From Bacteroidales bacterium (GTDB lineage Bacteria > Bacteroidota > Bacteroidia > Bacteroidales > JAAYUG01): a stretch of 40,978 bases of DNA. The DNA lies in NCBI GenBank assembly GCA_012517825.1, contig JAAYUG010000008.1, positions 1-40,978 of the forward strand, given 5' to 3'. The notes below the pieces were generated by a model. That model made no database searches. It had not been told where the DNA came from and was given only the letters and a program-made list of their open reading frames with translations. Each line of letters begins with the position of its first letter. The first letter of the stretch is position 1. This document shows, one piece after another, positions 8,434 through 15,926 of this stretch. The position numbers and the translations under genes were made by a program.

Positions 8434-9162
8434 TCAGATTTCCTGAGACGGTTTTCTTTTGCTTTTATTGTGTTTGATGAGGTCGGCTTCGAGGTAGAAA
8501 ATAATTTCTTCTGCAATGTTTTTCGACTGGTCTCCGATGCGCTCCAGCCTTCTTACTACCGAAAGAAGGTGGAGAAGGGCAGGAATCTCTTCCGGGTTCT
8601 CCCGGATCAGTTCGGTAAAAGTATGGTAGGCTCCTTTGTTGATGGTATCGAGTTCTTCATCTTTCGAGAACACTACGCGTGAAAGGGTTGAATCACCGGT
8701 TTCAAAGGCACGCTGTATATCATGCAGCATGGTCAATGTCACGGCAAACATGGCAGGAACCCCTGATTTCTTTATAACCTCCGGGGGGAGTGGCTTTTCG
8801 AGATCGAGCACAATGTTGGCAATGGTCTTGGCATAATCTCCGGTTCGTTCCAGATTATAGGCTATTTTCAGCACGGAGAGTACAAACCTCAGATCAGCGG
8901 CTACCGGGGAAAAAAGTGCCAGGATGTTTTCGCACCCCAGGGTAATGTTCAGTTCAAAAGCATCAACCCTTTTTTCGTTCGCTTTGATTTCCATGGCCAG
9001 GTTCCGGTCATGATAATTCAGGGCTTCTTCTGCCTTGCTCACCTGGCTGATAACCAGGTTCCACATGCCAAGCAGGTTTTGTCTCAACTTTCCGAGTTCC
9101 AGGTCGAGATGGGTCGGAACCTCCGGATGTTCAGGTACGTATTGTTCGGGATTGATCGGCAT
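8434..9162 (-). CDS. phoU: Phosphate signalling complex protein PhoU
   Basis: 242 residues, all helical, with the two PhoU repeats. Each repeat carries the family metal-binding type motif: LERTGDYAKTIANI in the first half and LERIGDQSKNIAEEI in the second. PhoU links the state of the Pst phosphate transporter to the PhoR-PhoB two-component system and restrains the Pho response when phosphate is plentiful. The ATG at 9162 is chosen: a longer frame starts upstream at 9288, but it would overlap the end of pstB and has no family similarity. It follows pstB after 43 bases on the same strand. Its 3' end is 14 bases from the convergent LolA-like gene. Confidence 0.95.
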   Translation of the reverse strand: MPINPEQYVPEHPEVPTHLDLELGKLRQNLLGMWNLVISQVSKAEEALNYHDRNLAMEIKANEKRVDAFELNITLGCENILALFSPVAADLRFVLSVLKIAYNLERTGDYAKTIANIVLDLEKPLPPEVIKKSGVPAMFAVTLTMLHDIQRAFETGDSTLSRVVFSKDEELDTINKGAYHTFTELIRENPEEIPALLHLLSVVRRLERIGDQSKNIAEEIIFYLEADLIKHNKSKRKPSQEI

Positions 9163-9205
9163 TTTTGCTGTTTTTATTTTATAAGTAATCAGAAAAGGTA
9201 TCTTC

Positions 9206-10030
9206 TTATCCGAACCGGCCGGTAATGTAATTTTGTGTCTTCGGATCTTTGGGATTGGTGAAAATATTGATTGTGGTATTATACTCAACCAGTTCGCCCA
9301 GATAGAAAAAGGCCGTATAATCGCTTACACGGGAGGCCTGTTGCATGTTGTGTGTCACGATAATGATGGTATACTTCTGCTTCAGGTGATGGATCAATTC
9401 CTCAATTTTTGCGGTTGAAATCGGGTCGAGGGCTGAGGCAGGTTCATCCATTAACAAAACGGAAGGTTCAACGGCCAGGGCACGCGCTATGCAAAGACGC
9501 TGCTGCTGGCCACCGGAGAGGGCAAAGGCTGATTTTCCCAGATCGTCTTTTACTTCGTCCCAGAGTGCAGCCTTTACCAGTGACTCATACACCTTTTCTT
9601 CAATGAACTTATGGTTCCTGACGCCATTCACCCGCAATCCGTAGGCAACATTTTCGAAAATGGATTTCGGAAAAGGATTGGGTTTCTGGAAAACCATGCC
9701 AACCTTTTTACGAAGTTCATCGGGTTCAATGCTTCTGTCGTAAATATCCTGTCCTTCCAGATAAATCTCTCCGTCAATCCGGACGTCGTCGATCAGGTCA
9801 TTCATTCTGTTGAACAGCCTGATAAAGCTCGACTTTCCGCATCCGGAAGGGCCGATAAGGGCGGTAACCGTATTCCTTTCGGCCTTAAAACTGATGTTTT
9901 TCAGCGCATGAAATTCCCCATAGTAGAGATTCAGGTTCCTGGTCTCCAGAACAGGCGGTACAGAAGTCGTGCGCAGGAAGGTATTCTTTTCTTTTTGTTC
10001 TTCTTCGGTAACGAACATTACGTTTTGCAT
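9206..10030 (-). CDS. pstB: Phosphate ABC transporter ATP-binding protein PstB
   Basis: 274 residues. It has Walker [10 protein letters not shown] (residues 60-68), the PstB-specific FNRMNDLI and [16 protein letters not shown] segments, signature [15 protein letters not shown] and Walker B VLLMDEP followed by ASALDP. It energises the high-affinity Pst phosphate uptake system. An N-terminal extension of about 25 charged residues precedes the ABC domain; a start at Met5 is also possible. The usual partners pstS, pstC and pstA are not next to it; a phosphate-type porin gene lies upstream instead. Three 11-bp-spaced repeats in the 132-bp gap before it suggest phosphate control. Confidence 0.96.
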   Translation of the reverse strand: MQNVMFVTEEEQKEKNTFLRTTSVPPVLETRNLNLYYGEFHALKNISFKAERNTVTALIGPSGCGKSSFIRLFNRMNDLIDDVRIDGEIYLEGQDIYDRSIEPDELRKKVGMVFQKPNPFPKSIFENVAYGLRVNGVRNHKFIEEKVYESLVKAALWDEVKDDLGKSAFALSGGQQQRLCIARALAVEPSVLLMDEPASALDPISTAKIEELIHHLKQKYTIIIVTHNMQQASRVSDYTAFFYLGELVEYNTTINIFTNPKDPKTQNYITGRFG

Positions 10031-10092
10031 TTCTGAGATTTTACCAGTCGAATAAAAAACAGGGTAAAAGTACCTTTCCTTTGAAAATTCAG

Positions 10093-10120
10093 TATTAAAC
10101 CAATGTTAATCTATTGTTAA
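10093..10120 (-). promoter_or_regulatory. Putative Pho box upstream of pstB (three half-sites, 11-bp period)
   Basis: On the minus strand the half-sites are TTAACA, TTAACA and TTAATA, each separated by 5 bases, so the period is exactly 11. This is the geometry of PhoB (E. coli) and PhoP (Bacillus, TTAACA-type) binding sites, in which a dimer or tandem dimers bind one DNA face. It lies 63-90 bases before the pstB start. The repeat is seen directly; the binding protein is inferred from family knowledge and gene context. Confidence 0.65.
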
Positions 10121-10162
10121 ATATTCGCAGATACAGTATAAAAGAGTGTTCATTGTGCCCAA

Positions 10163-11500
10163 TCAAAACGTATATTGCAACCGGATGGTGAGAACATTGT
10201 CATTCAGATCTCCGGTATATCCTGAGAGGGCTGTTTTTTCATTTCTTACGATATCGTAATACAGCATCATTTTCAGATTCGTATCGTAGTGAAAGATATA
10301 GCCGAATCCATAGGTATCGTAACGGATATCGGCAGGAGAGAGGGTGGCAAAGGTGCCTGTACCGGCCGGTTTTCCTATTTCCTTTCCCCTGGCCCTGGTA
10401 TCCGGATCATACACATCGTATTTAAAAACGAGCTGGTGTTTGGTTTGGAGGATGGTGTGCACAACGTAAACAAGTCCGCCGGCAAAAGGACGTTCCATGG
10501 CCGGAAGGGGAGGAGCAACCGTAGTGACAATGCCCGTAACCGGGTCGGCTTTGCTGACGGCTTTATCTTTTGGCAGAGAGGAGGGACTGACGGTGGTTTC
10601 CGATGTGCCTCCGTGGAGGCCGGTCAGGTATTCCCCCCTCACAAGGGTTGTTCCGAGAACGGTCTTTACTGATACCTGTCCGTTCATGCCATAATATATC
10701 CGCCTGCCGGAATACAGACTGCCGGTTGAATCGGGCAGAAAAACCCTGAAACCGTCGTCGGTGGTTGTAAGGTCTTTAAAATATTTTTCCGTTCCGCTTT
10801 GCCAGCGTCCGTTGTAGTAGGAAAGTCCAAGAGTCCAGGCGTTTCCCTTGCTCACGGAAACACGGCCGATAAAATCCTTGTGGGAGTCGAAATCAGAAGC
10901 GATGCCGGTTCCGTTGAAGAAGCCCGCATCCGCCTTGAACCAGCTCAGGCCTGAGCGGCTTCCGGGATGCACTGAAAGCATGATGCCGGCATCCCGTTCT
11001 CCGGGGAAGAGGGTCTGGTAAACCCTGGCCCTTTCGGGCGATTCCCTGACACTGGATGACATGGTAATTTCGTTTCCGAAGGGACGGTTAAACAAGCCGG
11101 CTGTTATAACAAAAGTGCGGATCCAGGGGTCAGTAAGCTGAAAATAAACGTCTTTCGGGGCAATTCCTTTTTCGGTTATATCAATCTGTGTAACAAATTT
11201 CGAGAGGTTTCCCGACCAGGTCATTTTCACCCTTCCGCGCCGTATCATGAAACGGCTGTCAGAGTTTTCAGGAAAATCACCACCGGCGAAGGATTTAATC
11301 CCTTCCTTTTCGGCTACCTGAAACTGCGTTTGCAGATAGCCCGAAAACTGAATCTTTTTTAGTAAACGGATGGTTTCATCGGTTCTGGCTATTGATTTAA
11401 AAAGGCTGTCGGCTGTTTTATCATCCTGTGCATTGACCTTCATGCCGGCAGGCCACAGCAGGACAGCGATGATAGCAGTTAAAATAAAGATTCGATTCAT
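10163..11500 (-). CDS. Phosphate-selective porin (OprO/OprP type)
   Basis: 445 residues with a clean signal peptide (ILTAIIAVLLWPAG, cut near VNAQ). It matches the OprO/OprP porin family: FSGYLQTQFQ near the N-terminus, RRGRVKMTWSG, FVTQIDITEKG, and a block with LTDPWIRTFVITAGLFNRPFG. It ends in LQYTF, the C-terminal Phe expected of an outer-membrane barrel. It would let phosphate or other anions cross the outer membrane. The gene is upstream of pstB on the same strand but has its own putative regulatory region, four half-sites with an 11-bp period. Family assignment is firm; phosphate specificity rests mainly on context. Confidence 0.9.
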   Translation of the reverse strand: MNRIFILTAIIAVLLWPAGMKVNAQDDKTADSLFKSIARTDETIRLLKKIQFSGYLQTQFQVAEKEGIKSFAGGDFPENSDSRFMIRRGRVKMTWSGNLSKFVTQIDITEKGIAPKDVYFQLTDPWIRTFVITAGLFNRPFGNEITMSSSVRESPERARVYQTLFPGERDAGIMLSVHPGSRSGLSWFKADAGFFNGTGIASDFDSHKDFIGRVSVSKGNAWTLGLSYYNGRWQSGTEKYFKDLTTTDDGFRVFLPDSTGSLYSGRRIYYGMNGQVSVKTVLGTTLVRGEYLTGLHGGTSETTVSPSSLPKDKAVSKADPVTGIVTTVAPPLPAMERPFAGGLVYVVHTILQTKHQLVFKYDVYDPDTRARGKEIGKPAGTGTFATLSPADIRYDTYGFGYIFHYDTNLKMMLYYDIVRNEKTALSGYTGDLNDNVLTIRLQYTF

Positions 11501-11535
11501 GTTGCTTTAATGTTTCTGCAAATAACAAGCCTGAA

Positions 11536-11574
11536 TATTAACTGCATGTTAAATCTTTATTAGTGTAACATTAA
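11536..11574 (-). promoter_or_regulatory. Putative Pho box upstream of the porin (four half-sites, 11-bp period)
   Basis: On the minus strand the half-sites read TTAATG, CTAATA, TTAACA and TTAATA, each followed by 5 bases, giving an exact 11-bp period over four units. The array lies 36-74 bases before the porin start. The same half-site and period occur before pstB, which supports a common regulator, presumably a PhoB-family protein. Confidence 0.65.
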
Positions 11575-11651
11575 TTTTTAAGCTCAGAGGCTTGTTGTAA
11601 GCCCGACGAGGCTGGAAGGGAACATTGAAATGGTTTTGTCAGGTGTTTAAT

Positions 11652-11678
11652 TGCATTTTTCCGTTTTGGCAAAATGCA
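11652..11678. repeat. Hairpin, 8-bp perfect stem
   Basis: TGCATTTT at 11652-11659 pairs with AAAATGCA at 11671-11678. Two more G-C pairs can form after one mismatch, leaving a GTTTT loop. No T-run follows on either strand that would clearly mark a terminator, and no gene ends nearby. Role unknown. Confidence 0.45.
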
Positions 11679-11725
11679 CCATGCGGAAAGGCGCTTAATT
11701 TTTACTATACAATCAGGTTTGAATC

Positions 11726-11755
11726 CACATTGCACATTTTTTGCTGAGCAATGTG
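11726..11755. repeat. Hairpin with two alternative pairings
   Basis: CACATTGC (11726-11733) can pair with GCAATGTG (11748-11755). Alternatively GCACATT (11732-11738) can pair with AATGTGC (11750-11756). The two stems exclude each other. Nothing else indicates a function. Confidence 0.4.
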
Positions 11756-11932
11756 CCCGGCGGGCCGCTTTCAATGCGTACCAGCAGGATTTGCCGGAGG
11801 CCGGCTTTGCAAGTCAGCCCGCAATACCCTAGTTTTTATCACTGTTATATGTATTATCCGAATTTTTACTATCACGTTTTGATTCACATATTGAAATGTT
11901 TTACAATTCTGATCCAATATTGAAGGCAAGGC

Positions 11933-12038
11933 ATTATTGCAGAAAATGAACAAAAAAGAAAAACAAAAACCCTGAAGGGGTGGCATTACGTTTATAATAT
12001 CGCCCCTTCGGGGTTCTGTGGCTTGATTCTGCAATAAT
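11933..12038. repeat. Nested palindromic element, about 106 bp, MITE/REP-like
   Basis: The outer arms are a perfect 12-bp inverted repeat: ATTATTGCAGAA (11933-11944) and TTCTGCAATAAT (12027-12038). Inside lies a second, 13-bp pair: AACCCTGAAGGGG (11968-11980) and CCCCTTCGGGGTT (12003-12015), with one T:G-type difference. A partial copy of the inner right side (ATAATATCGCCC) repeats just beyond the outer arm. There is no coding sequence inside. It resembles non-autonomous repeats with CCCCTTCGGGG cores that I recall from Bacteroidota intergenic regions. No second full copy is in this window. Confidence 0.6.
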
Positions 12039-12259
12039 ATCGCCCTTTCAGTTTTTTTTATGGAATTTGGTTCTGAAAAATTTTTTGATGTAGGAAAGGC
12101 AAAACAAAAGCCTACCCGCTCTGCCCTGTCTACCCTGTTTAGCCTTTGCCTGCGCGCAGTAGCTTATCCTTAAGAAAAGGAATTTTTTTTAAGAAAAGGT
12201 ATGAACCTATTGCTTATGCTTTAGTTATTAGCTTTCCTTTTTAAGTCAACCTTGTTTAT

Positions 12260-12304
12260 GGAATTCGAAGCAAAACTAAAGCGAAACCGGAGGTTTCGAA
12301 TTCC
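12260..12304. repeat. Interrupted palindrome with CCGGAGG core
   Basis: The right arm GGTTTCGAATTCC (12292-12304) pairs with a left side that is split. GGAATTCGAA (12260-12269) and the inner CGAAACC (12282-12288) are separated by an insert, with CGAA duplicated at its edges. Without the insert this would be a 13-bp palindrome around a GGA centre. The core ACCGGAGGT is shared with the palindrome at 12347-12367. Confidence 0.55.
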
Positions 12305-12346
12305 AATGTCCATGGTGGCAGCCATGGTGGGTAGAACGCTAAGTTT

Positions 12347-12367
12347 TTCAACACCGGAGGTGTTGAA
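12347..12367. repeat. Perfect palindrome with ACCGGAGGT core
   Basis: TTCAACACC (12347-12355), centre GGA, then GGTGTTGAA (12359-12367): a 9-bp perfect stem. It shares its core with the neighbouring interrupted palindrome but has different arms, which suggests a family of short extragenic palindromes rather than a gene-specific terminator. Confidence 0.55.
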
Positions 12368-12403
12368 GAGGATTGACTATAAAATTGTATCCTGGAGAAA
12401 AAC

Positions 12404-12438
12404 AAAGGCCTGTAATTGTTTGCATTACAGGCCTTTTT
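12404..12438. terminator. Bidirectional intrinsic terminator after tRNA-Lys
   Basis: A 13-bp perfect stem, AAAGGCCTGTAAT (12404-12416) with ATTACAGGCCTTT (12424-12436), and a 7-base loop. T-runs flank it on both strands. It lies 12 bases past the 3' end of tRNA-Lys on the minus strand, so terminating that transcript is its obvious job. Confidence 0.85.
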
Positions 12439-12450
12439 CTTTTGTTCACG

Positions 12451-12523
12451 TGATCCAGCTGGGATTCGAACCCAGGACCCCATCCTTAAAAGGGATGTGC
12501 TCTACCTGCTGAGCTACTGAATC
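12451..12523 (-). tRNA. tRNA-Lys (anticodon TTT)
   Basis: A full 73-nt cloverleaf folds on the minus strand. The 7-bp acceptor stem is GATTCAG/CTGGATC (with one T:G pair). The D-arm is GCTC/GAGC. The anticodon stem CATCC/GGATG carries loop CTTTTAA, giving anticodon TTT. The T-arm is CTGGG with loop TTCGAAT, and the discriminator base is A. CCA is not encoded. It reads all AAR lysine codons. Confidence 0.97.
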
Positions 12524-12543
12524 GGGTTCCGTTTTTCGGGGTG

Positions 12544-12551
12544 CAAATGTA
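12544..12551 (-). promoter_or_regulatory. Bacteroidota -7 element for tRNA-Lys
   Basis: On the minus strand this reads TACATTTG, an exact TAnnTTTG match about 20 bases before the mature 5' end of tRNA-Lys. No well-spaced TTTG -33 box is visible. Confidence 0.5.
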
Positions 12552-12647
12552 TAAACAATATTCAAATTTAAAAATTTTTTCTGGGGGGATGACAAAAATC
12601 ATCTCCTATTTTTGTTGTTACAATCATAACATAAAATCTTTTTATGG

Positions 12648-12655
12648 TATATTTG
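12648..12655 (+). promoter_or_regulatory. Bacteroidota -7 element for the V-ATPase operon
   Basis: TATATTTG is an exact TAnnTTTG match. The inferred transcript start (about 12662) lies roughly 20 bases before the first gene of the V-ATPase operon. A TTTG at the expected -33 spacing was not found. Confidence 0.5.
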
Positions 12656-12680
12656 ACCCCCGATTTTAAAACCATTTTTC

Positions 12681-13295
12681 ATGGACAACCGACTGCAGGA
12701 ACTTACGGAAAAGATTTACAGAGAAGGCCTTGAGAAGGGCAATCAGGAAGCAGAGAAGATCATTTCGGCTGCCAAAGCCCAGGCAGAAGAGATTATAAAA
12801 AAGGCCAGGGCCGAAGAAATCCGCATTCTTGAAGAAGCCAAAAAAGCTTCCGCTGAAATGCGCGAAAATACTATGGCCGAGCTTCGGCTTTCCATGCGGC
12901 AGGCAATGAACAACCTGCGACAGGAAATTACTGACCTGATCAGCAAAAAGGTTACCTCCCAGGCTGTCAAAGGAATTCCCGACGATCCGGCCTTTATCCG
13001 CGACATTCTTCTGGCCGTTGCCGCCAACTGGTCGCCCGATAAATCCGGACGAACCGACCTGGTTGTTCTTTTGCCGGCATCACGCGAAAAAGAACTGCGT
13101 GAATATTTCCTCTCCAAAGCGACCGACCTGCTTAAGAAAGGACTGGAACTGAAATTCGACGAAAACCTCACATCAGGGTTTGAAATTACCCCGGCCGACG
13201 GATCCTTCCGGATCAGCTTTACCGATGAAGTATTTGAGAACTTCCTGCGGGATTATCTCAAGCCAAGGTTAATGGATTATTTATTTGAGAAATAG
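12681..13295 (+). CDS. atpE (V-type): V-type ATP synthase subunit E
   Basis: 204 residues. The N-terminal half (about residues 10-95) is a long charged helix, EAEKIISAAKAQAEEIIKKA, typical of the peripheral-stalk subunit E. The C-terminal half is the globular domain that binds the catalytic head. It is the first gene of the seven-gene operon E-DUF2764-A-B-D-I-K. A short DUF2764 gene follows after 3 bases. No separate gene for the partner stalk subunit G/H is seen. Subunit E holds the A3B3 head static against the rotating axle. Confidence 0.93.
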   Translation: MDNRLQELTEKIYREGLEKGNQEAEKIISAAKAQAEEIIKKARAEEIRILEEAKKASAEMRENTMAELRLSMRQAMNNLRQEITDLISKKVTSQAVKGIPDDPAFIRDILLAVAANWSPDKSGRTDLVVLLPASREKELREYFLSKATDLLKKGLELKFDENLTSGFEITPADGSFRISFTDEVFENFLRDYLKPRLMDYLFEK

Positions 13296-13298
13296 GAC

Positions 13299-14153
13299 AT
13301 GTTCCGGCGAGAATACCACTGTTTCGTTGCAGGACTGCCCGATTTGCTGTTTGACGAAGGAAAGATTACCCAGACCCTGGAAACCTTCCGGCAGGAATTG
13401 AAGGAAGAACTGCACCCCGCTGATTACCGGCTGGTTCATATGGTTTTTCTTCCGTACGACCATCAGAACCTGATCCGCTTCCTGAAAGACGGCTCAGACG
13501 ATTTTGATGTACTCGGAAACTATGCGCCCGAAGATTTTGCCGCCGAGGTACAAAACCTCGATGCCATCATCCCGGAACCTTCGCGTATTGAACCCTACCT
13601 TGCCAGCCTGATCAGGCGCTGGTACGATGAAAATACCGACCGGTCACAGCTCGACCCGGAGCGGATGCTTCTGGAAGGGTATTACGCCATGATGGCTGAA
13701 GCGCCCAACGATTTTCTGCAGAAATGGTCGGCTTTTGACCTGACCCTTCGGAACATTGTAACGGCAGTGAATTGCCGGCGCTTCGGAAGGGAAATCGCCC
13801 CGGAGCTGATCGGCGATAATCCCGTTAACAGTCAGCTTGTGCGCAACCCGGCCCGCGATTTTGGCCTGGCTTCCGAACTGGACCAGATTGAAAAAATCCT
13901 GCAGATTTGTGAATTGCCCGACCTGCTGGAAAGAGAGAAAAAACTGGATTGGCTCCGCTGGGAATTTATCGACGAGGCCGTTTTCTTCCACTATTTTGAT
14001 ATAGAGAAGATCCTTGGCTACCTGCTCCGGTTAATGATCGCCCTGCGCTGGTTCCGCCTTGAACGACCCGCCGGCGAAAGCCTGTTCCGCGAATTGCTGG
14101 AAAAGATGGAAAAATCATATCAGTTGCCCGATGAATTTCACCGTAAAAAATAA
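13299..14153 (+). CDS. DUF2764 family protein of the V-ATPase operon
   Basis: 284 residues, soluble and mostly helical. It opens with FRREYHCFVAGLPDLLFDE, the (Y/F)xFVAGLPDL start of DUF2764. Family members occur with V-type ATPases in Bacteroidota, Spirochaetes and Chlamydiae. It occupies the place where subunit C would be expected, and no C-subunit gene is present. A plausible role is the link between axle and membrane ring, as subunit C/d does, but that is inference. It is 3 bases after E and 15 bases before A. Confidence 0.85.
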   Translation: MFRREYHCFVAGLPDLLFDEGKITQTLETFRQELKEELHPADYRLVHMVFLPYDHQNLIRFLKDGSDDFDVLGNYAPEDFAAEVQNLDAIIPEPSRIEPYLASLIRRWYDENTDRSQLDPERMLLEGYYAMMAEAPNDFLQKWSAFDLTLRNIVTAVNCRRFGREIAPELIGDNPVNSQLVRNPARDFGLASELDQIEKILQICELPDLLEREKKLDWLRWEFIDEAVFFHYFDIEKILGYLLRLMIALRWFRLERPAGESLFRELLEKMEKSYQLPDEFHRKK

Positions 14154-14168
14154 CCGATAGAATCAGAT

Positions 14169-15926
14169 ATGTTGACGCAAGGAAATGTTACCGGAATTAT
14201 TGCAAACCTGGTCATTGTCAAAACCCATGGCCCTGTTGCGCAGAACGAAATCTGCTATATTAACCTGGACGGGGTTTTGCTGATGGCCGAAGTCATTAAG
14301 GTCATCGGCGACCTGGCCTATGTGCAGGTTTTCGAAAGCACACGCAATCTGAAAGTGGGTGCTCCGGTCGAATTTCAGGGTCATATGCTGGAAGTTACCC
14401 TGGGACCCGGCATTCTGTCGAAAAACTATGACGGACTGCAGAACGACCTGAACAAAATGACCGGCGTGTTTCTTCAGCGCGGAGAATATACCCCGGCCCT
14501 TGATGAGGGAACTATCTACCATTATGTTCCTCTGGCCAGGGTAGGGCAGACTGTACGTGCCGGCGACTGGATCGGGGAGGTAAGAGAAAACTGGATTCCC
14601 CACAAAATTATGGTCCCTTTCAAATTTCAGGGAACTTACAAGGTGAAGGAATTGCGCCCTGAGGGCGATTACCGCATCAGTGAAACCGTTGCCGTACTGG
14701 TCGACAGCGAAAACAAGGAACATCCTGTTACCATGGTGCAGAAGTGGCCGGTGAAAATCCCCATCAAGGCCTATCGCGAAAAACCAAGACCCTTCAAACT
14801 GATGGAAACAGGGATACGGGTAATTGATACCCTGTACCCGATTGTGGAAGGAGGTACCGGATTCATTCCCGGTCCGTTTGGTTGCGGAAAAACCGTGCTT
14901 CAGCACGCCTTGTCAAAACAGGCCGAAGCCGACATGGTCATTGTTGCCGCCTGCGGTGAGCGTGCCAATGAGGTGGTGGAACTGTTTACCGAGTTTCCTG
15001 AGCTGGAAGACCCCCGTACAGGAAGAAAACTGATGGAACGTACCACCATCATTGCCAATACATCCAATATGCCGGTGGCGGCCAGGGAAGCTTCGGTTTA
15101 TACCGCCATGACCATTGCAGAATATTACCGCTCCATGGGCCTGCGGATCCTGCTGCTGGCCGACTCAACCTCCCGCTGGGCACAGGCACTGCGCGAAATG
15201 TCGAACCGTATGGAAGAACTTCCGGGTCCGGATGCCTTCCCGATGGACCTGCCGGCCATTATATCCAACTTCTATGCCCGTGCAGGCTTTGTGTATCTGA
15301 ACAACGGCGAAACCGGTTCCATTACCTTTATTGGTACGGTTTCTCCTGCCGGTGGGAACCTCAAAGAGCCGGTAACGGAATCTACCAAGAAGGCAGCGCG
15401 CTGTTTCTATGCCCTCTCACAGCAGAGGGCCGACAGCAAACGGTATCCGGCCATTGACCCTCTGGAAAGCTATTCCAAGTACCTCGAATATGAAGAGGTG
15501 CAGGAATACCTCAAACACCATATTGCAGAAAACTGGCTTTCCAATGTGCTTCTGGCCCGCGATATTCTCCAGCGCGGAAGGGAAGTGGCTGAACAGATCA
15601 ACATCCTCGGCGACGATGGTGTACCCATTGATTACCACGAGAAATTCTGGAAAGCCGAAGTTGTTGACTTTATAATCCTTCAGCAGGATGCGTTTGACAG
15701 GATCGACCAGTCAACCCCCCTGCCGCGTCAGGAATATATGCTCAACAAGGTGCTCGAAGTGTACCATACCCGTTTCCAGTTTGAAACATTCGAAGAGGTG
15801 GGTACCTTCTTCAAACGGATTATCAACCAGTTTAAGCAGATGAACTATTCCGAGTTCCAGTCGGAACAGTTCAAAAAGTATGAAGAAGAATTGCATGCCA
15901 TTATCAACGAAAGAAAAATAGCGTGA
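14169..15926 (+). CDS. atpA (V-type): V-type ATP synthase catalytic subunit A
   Basis: 585 residues, normal for NtpA/VMA1-like catalytic subunits. It has the P-loop GPFGCGKT (residues 235-242), the non-homologous insert typical of A subunits (about 110-190), and downstream ACGERANEVVELFTEFPEL and DSTSRWAQALREMS. It hydrolyses or makes ATP in the A3B3 head. Its last 4 bases overlap the start of subunit B (coordinates share 15923-15926), so the two stoichiometric partners are translationally coupled. Confidence 0.98.
   Translation: MLTQGNVTGIIANLVIVKTHGPVAQNEICYINLDGVLLMAEVIKVIGDLAYVQVFESTRNLKVGAPVEFQGHMLEVTLGPGILSKNYDGLQNDLNKMTGVFLQRGEYTPALDEGTIYHYVPLARVGQTVRAGDWIGEVRENWIPHKIMVPFKFQGTYKVKELRPEGDYRISETVAVLVDSENKEHPVTMVQKWPVKIPIKAYREKPRPFKLMETGIRVIDTLYPIVEGGTGFIPGPFGCGKTVLQHALSKQAEADMVIVAACGERANEVVELFTEFPELEDPRTGRKLMERTTIIANTSNMPVAAREASVYTAMTIAEYYRSMGLRILLLADSTSRWAQALREMSNRMEELPGPDAFPMDLPAIISNFYARAGFVYLNNGETGSITFIGTVSPAGGNLKEPVTESTKKAARCFYALSQQRADSKRYPAIDPLESYSKYLEYEEVQEYLKHHIAENWLSNVLLARDILQRGREVAEQINILGDDGVPIDYHEKFWKAEVVDFIILQQDAFDRIDQSTPLPRQEYMLNKVLEVYHTRFQFETFEEVGTFFKRIINQFKQMNYSEFQSEQFKKYEEELHAIINERKIA

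Larger units (their letters stand above)
11501..12680. other. 1.2-kb non-coding region between the porin and the V-ATPase operon
   Basis: No convincing protein-coding frame is present. It holds, in order: the porin Pho box (11536-11574), two hairpins (11652-11678 and 11726-11755), a nested palindromic element (11933-12038), two TTAAGAAAAGG copies near 12170-12200, two palindromes with the same ACCGGAGGT core (12260-12304 and 12347-12367), a CCATGGTGG direct repeat (12310 and 12322), a bidirectional terminator, tRNA-Lys, and the promoters of tRNA-Lys (minus) and the V-ATPase operon (plus). The composition shifts to strongly AT-rich between about 11830 and 11960. Confidence 0.7.

Noticed and set aside
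11571-11774. Minus-strand 67-codon frame upstream of the porin
   Set aside because: No ribosome site, no family likeness, and it overlaps hairpins and the porin's regulatory repeats.
12252-12512. Plus-strand 86-codon frame in the intergenic region
   Set aside because: It runs through two palindromes, a terminator and most of tRNA-Lys, so it is not a gene.
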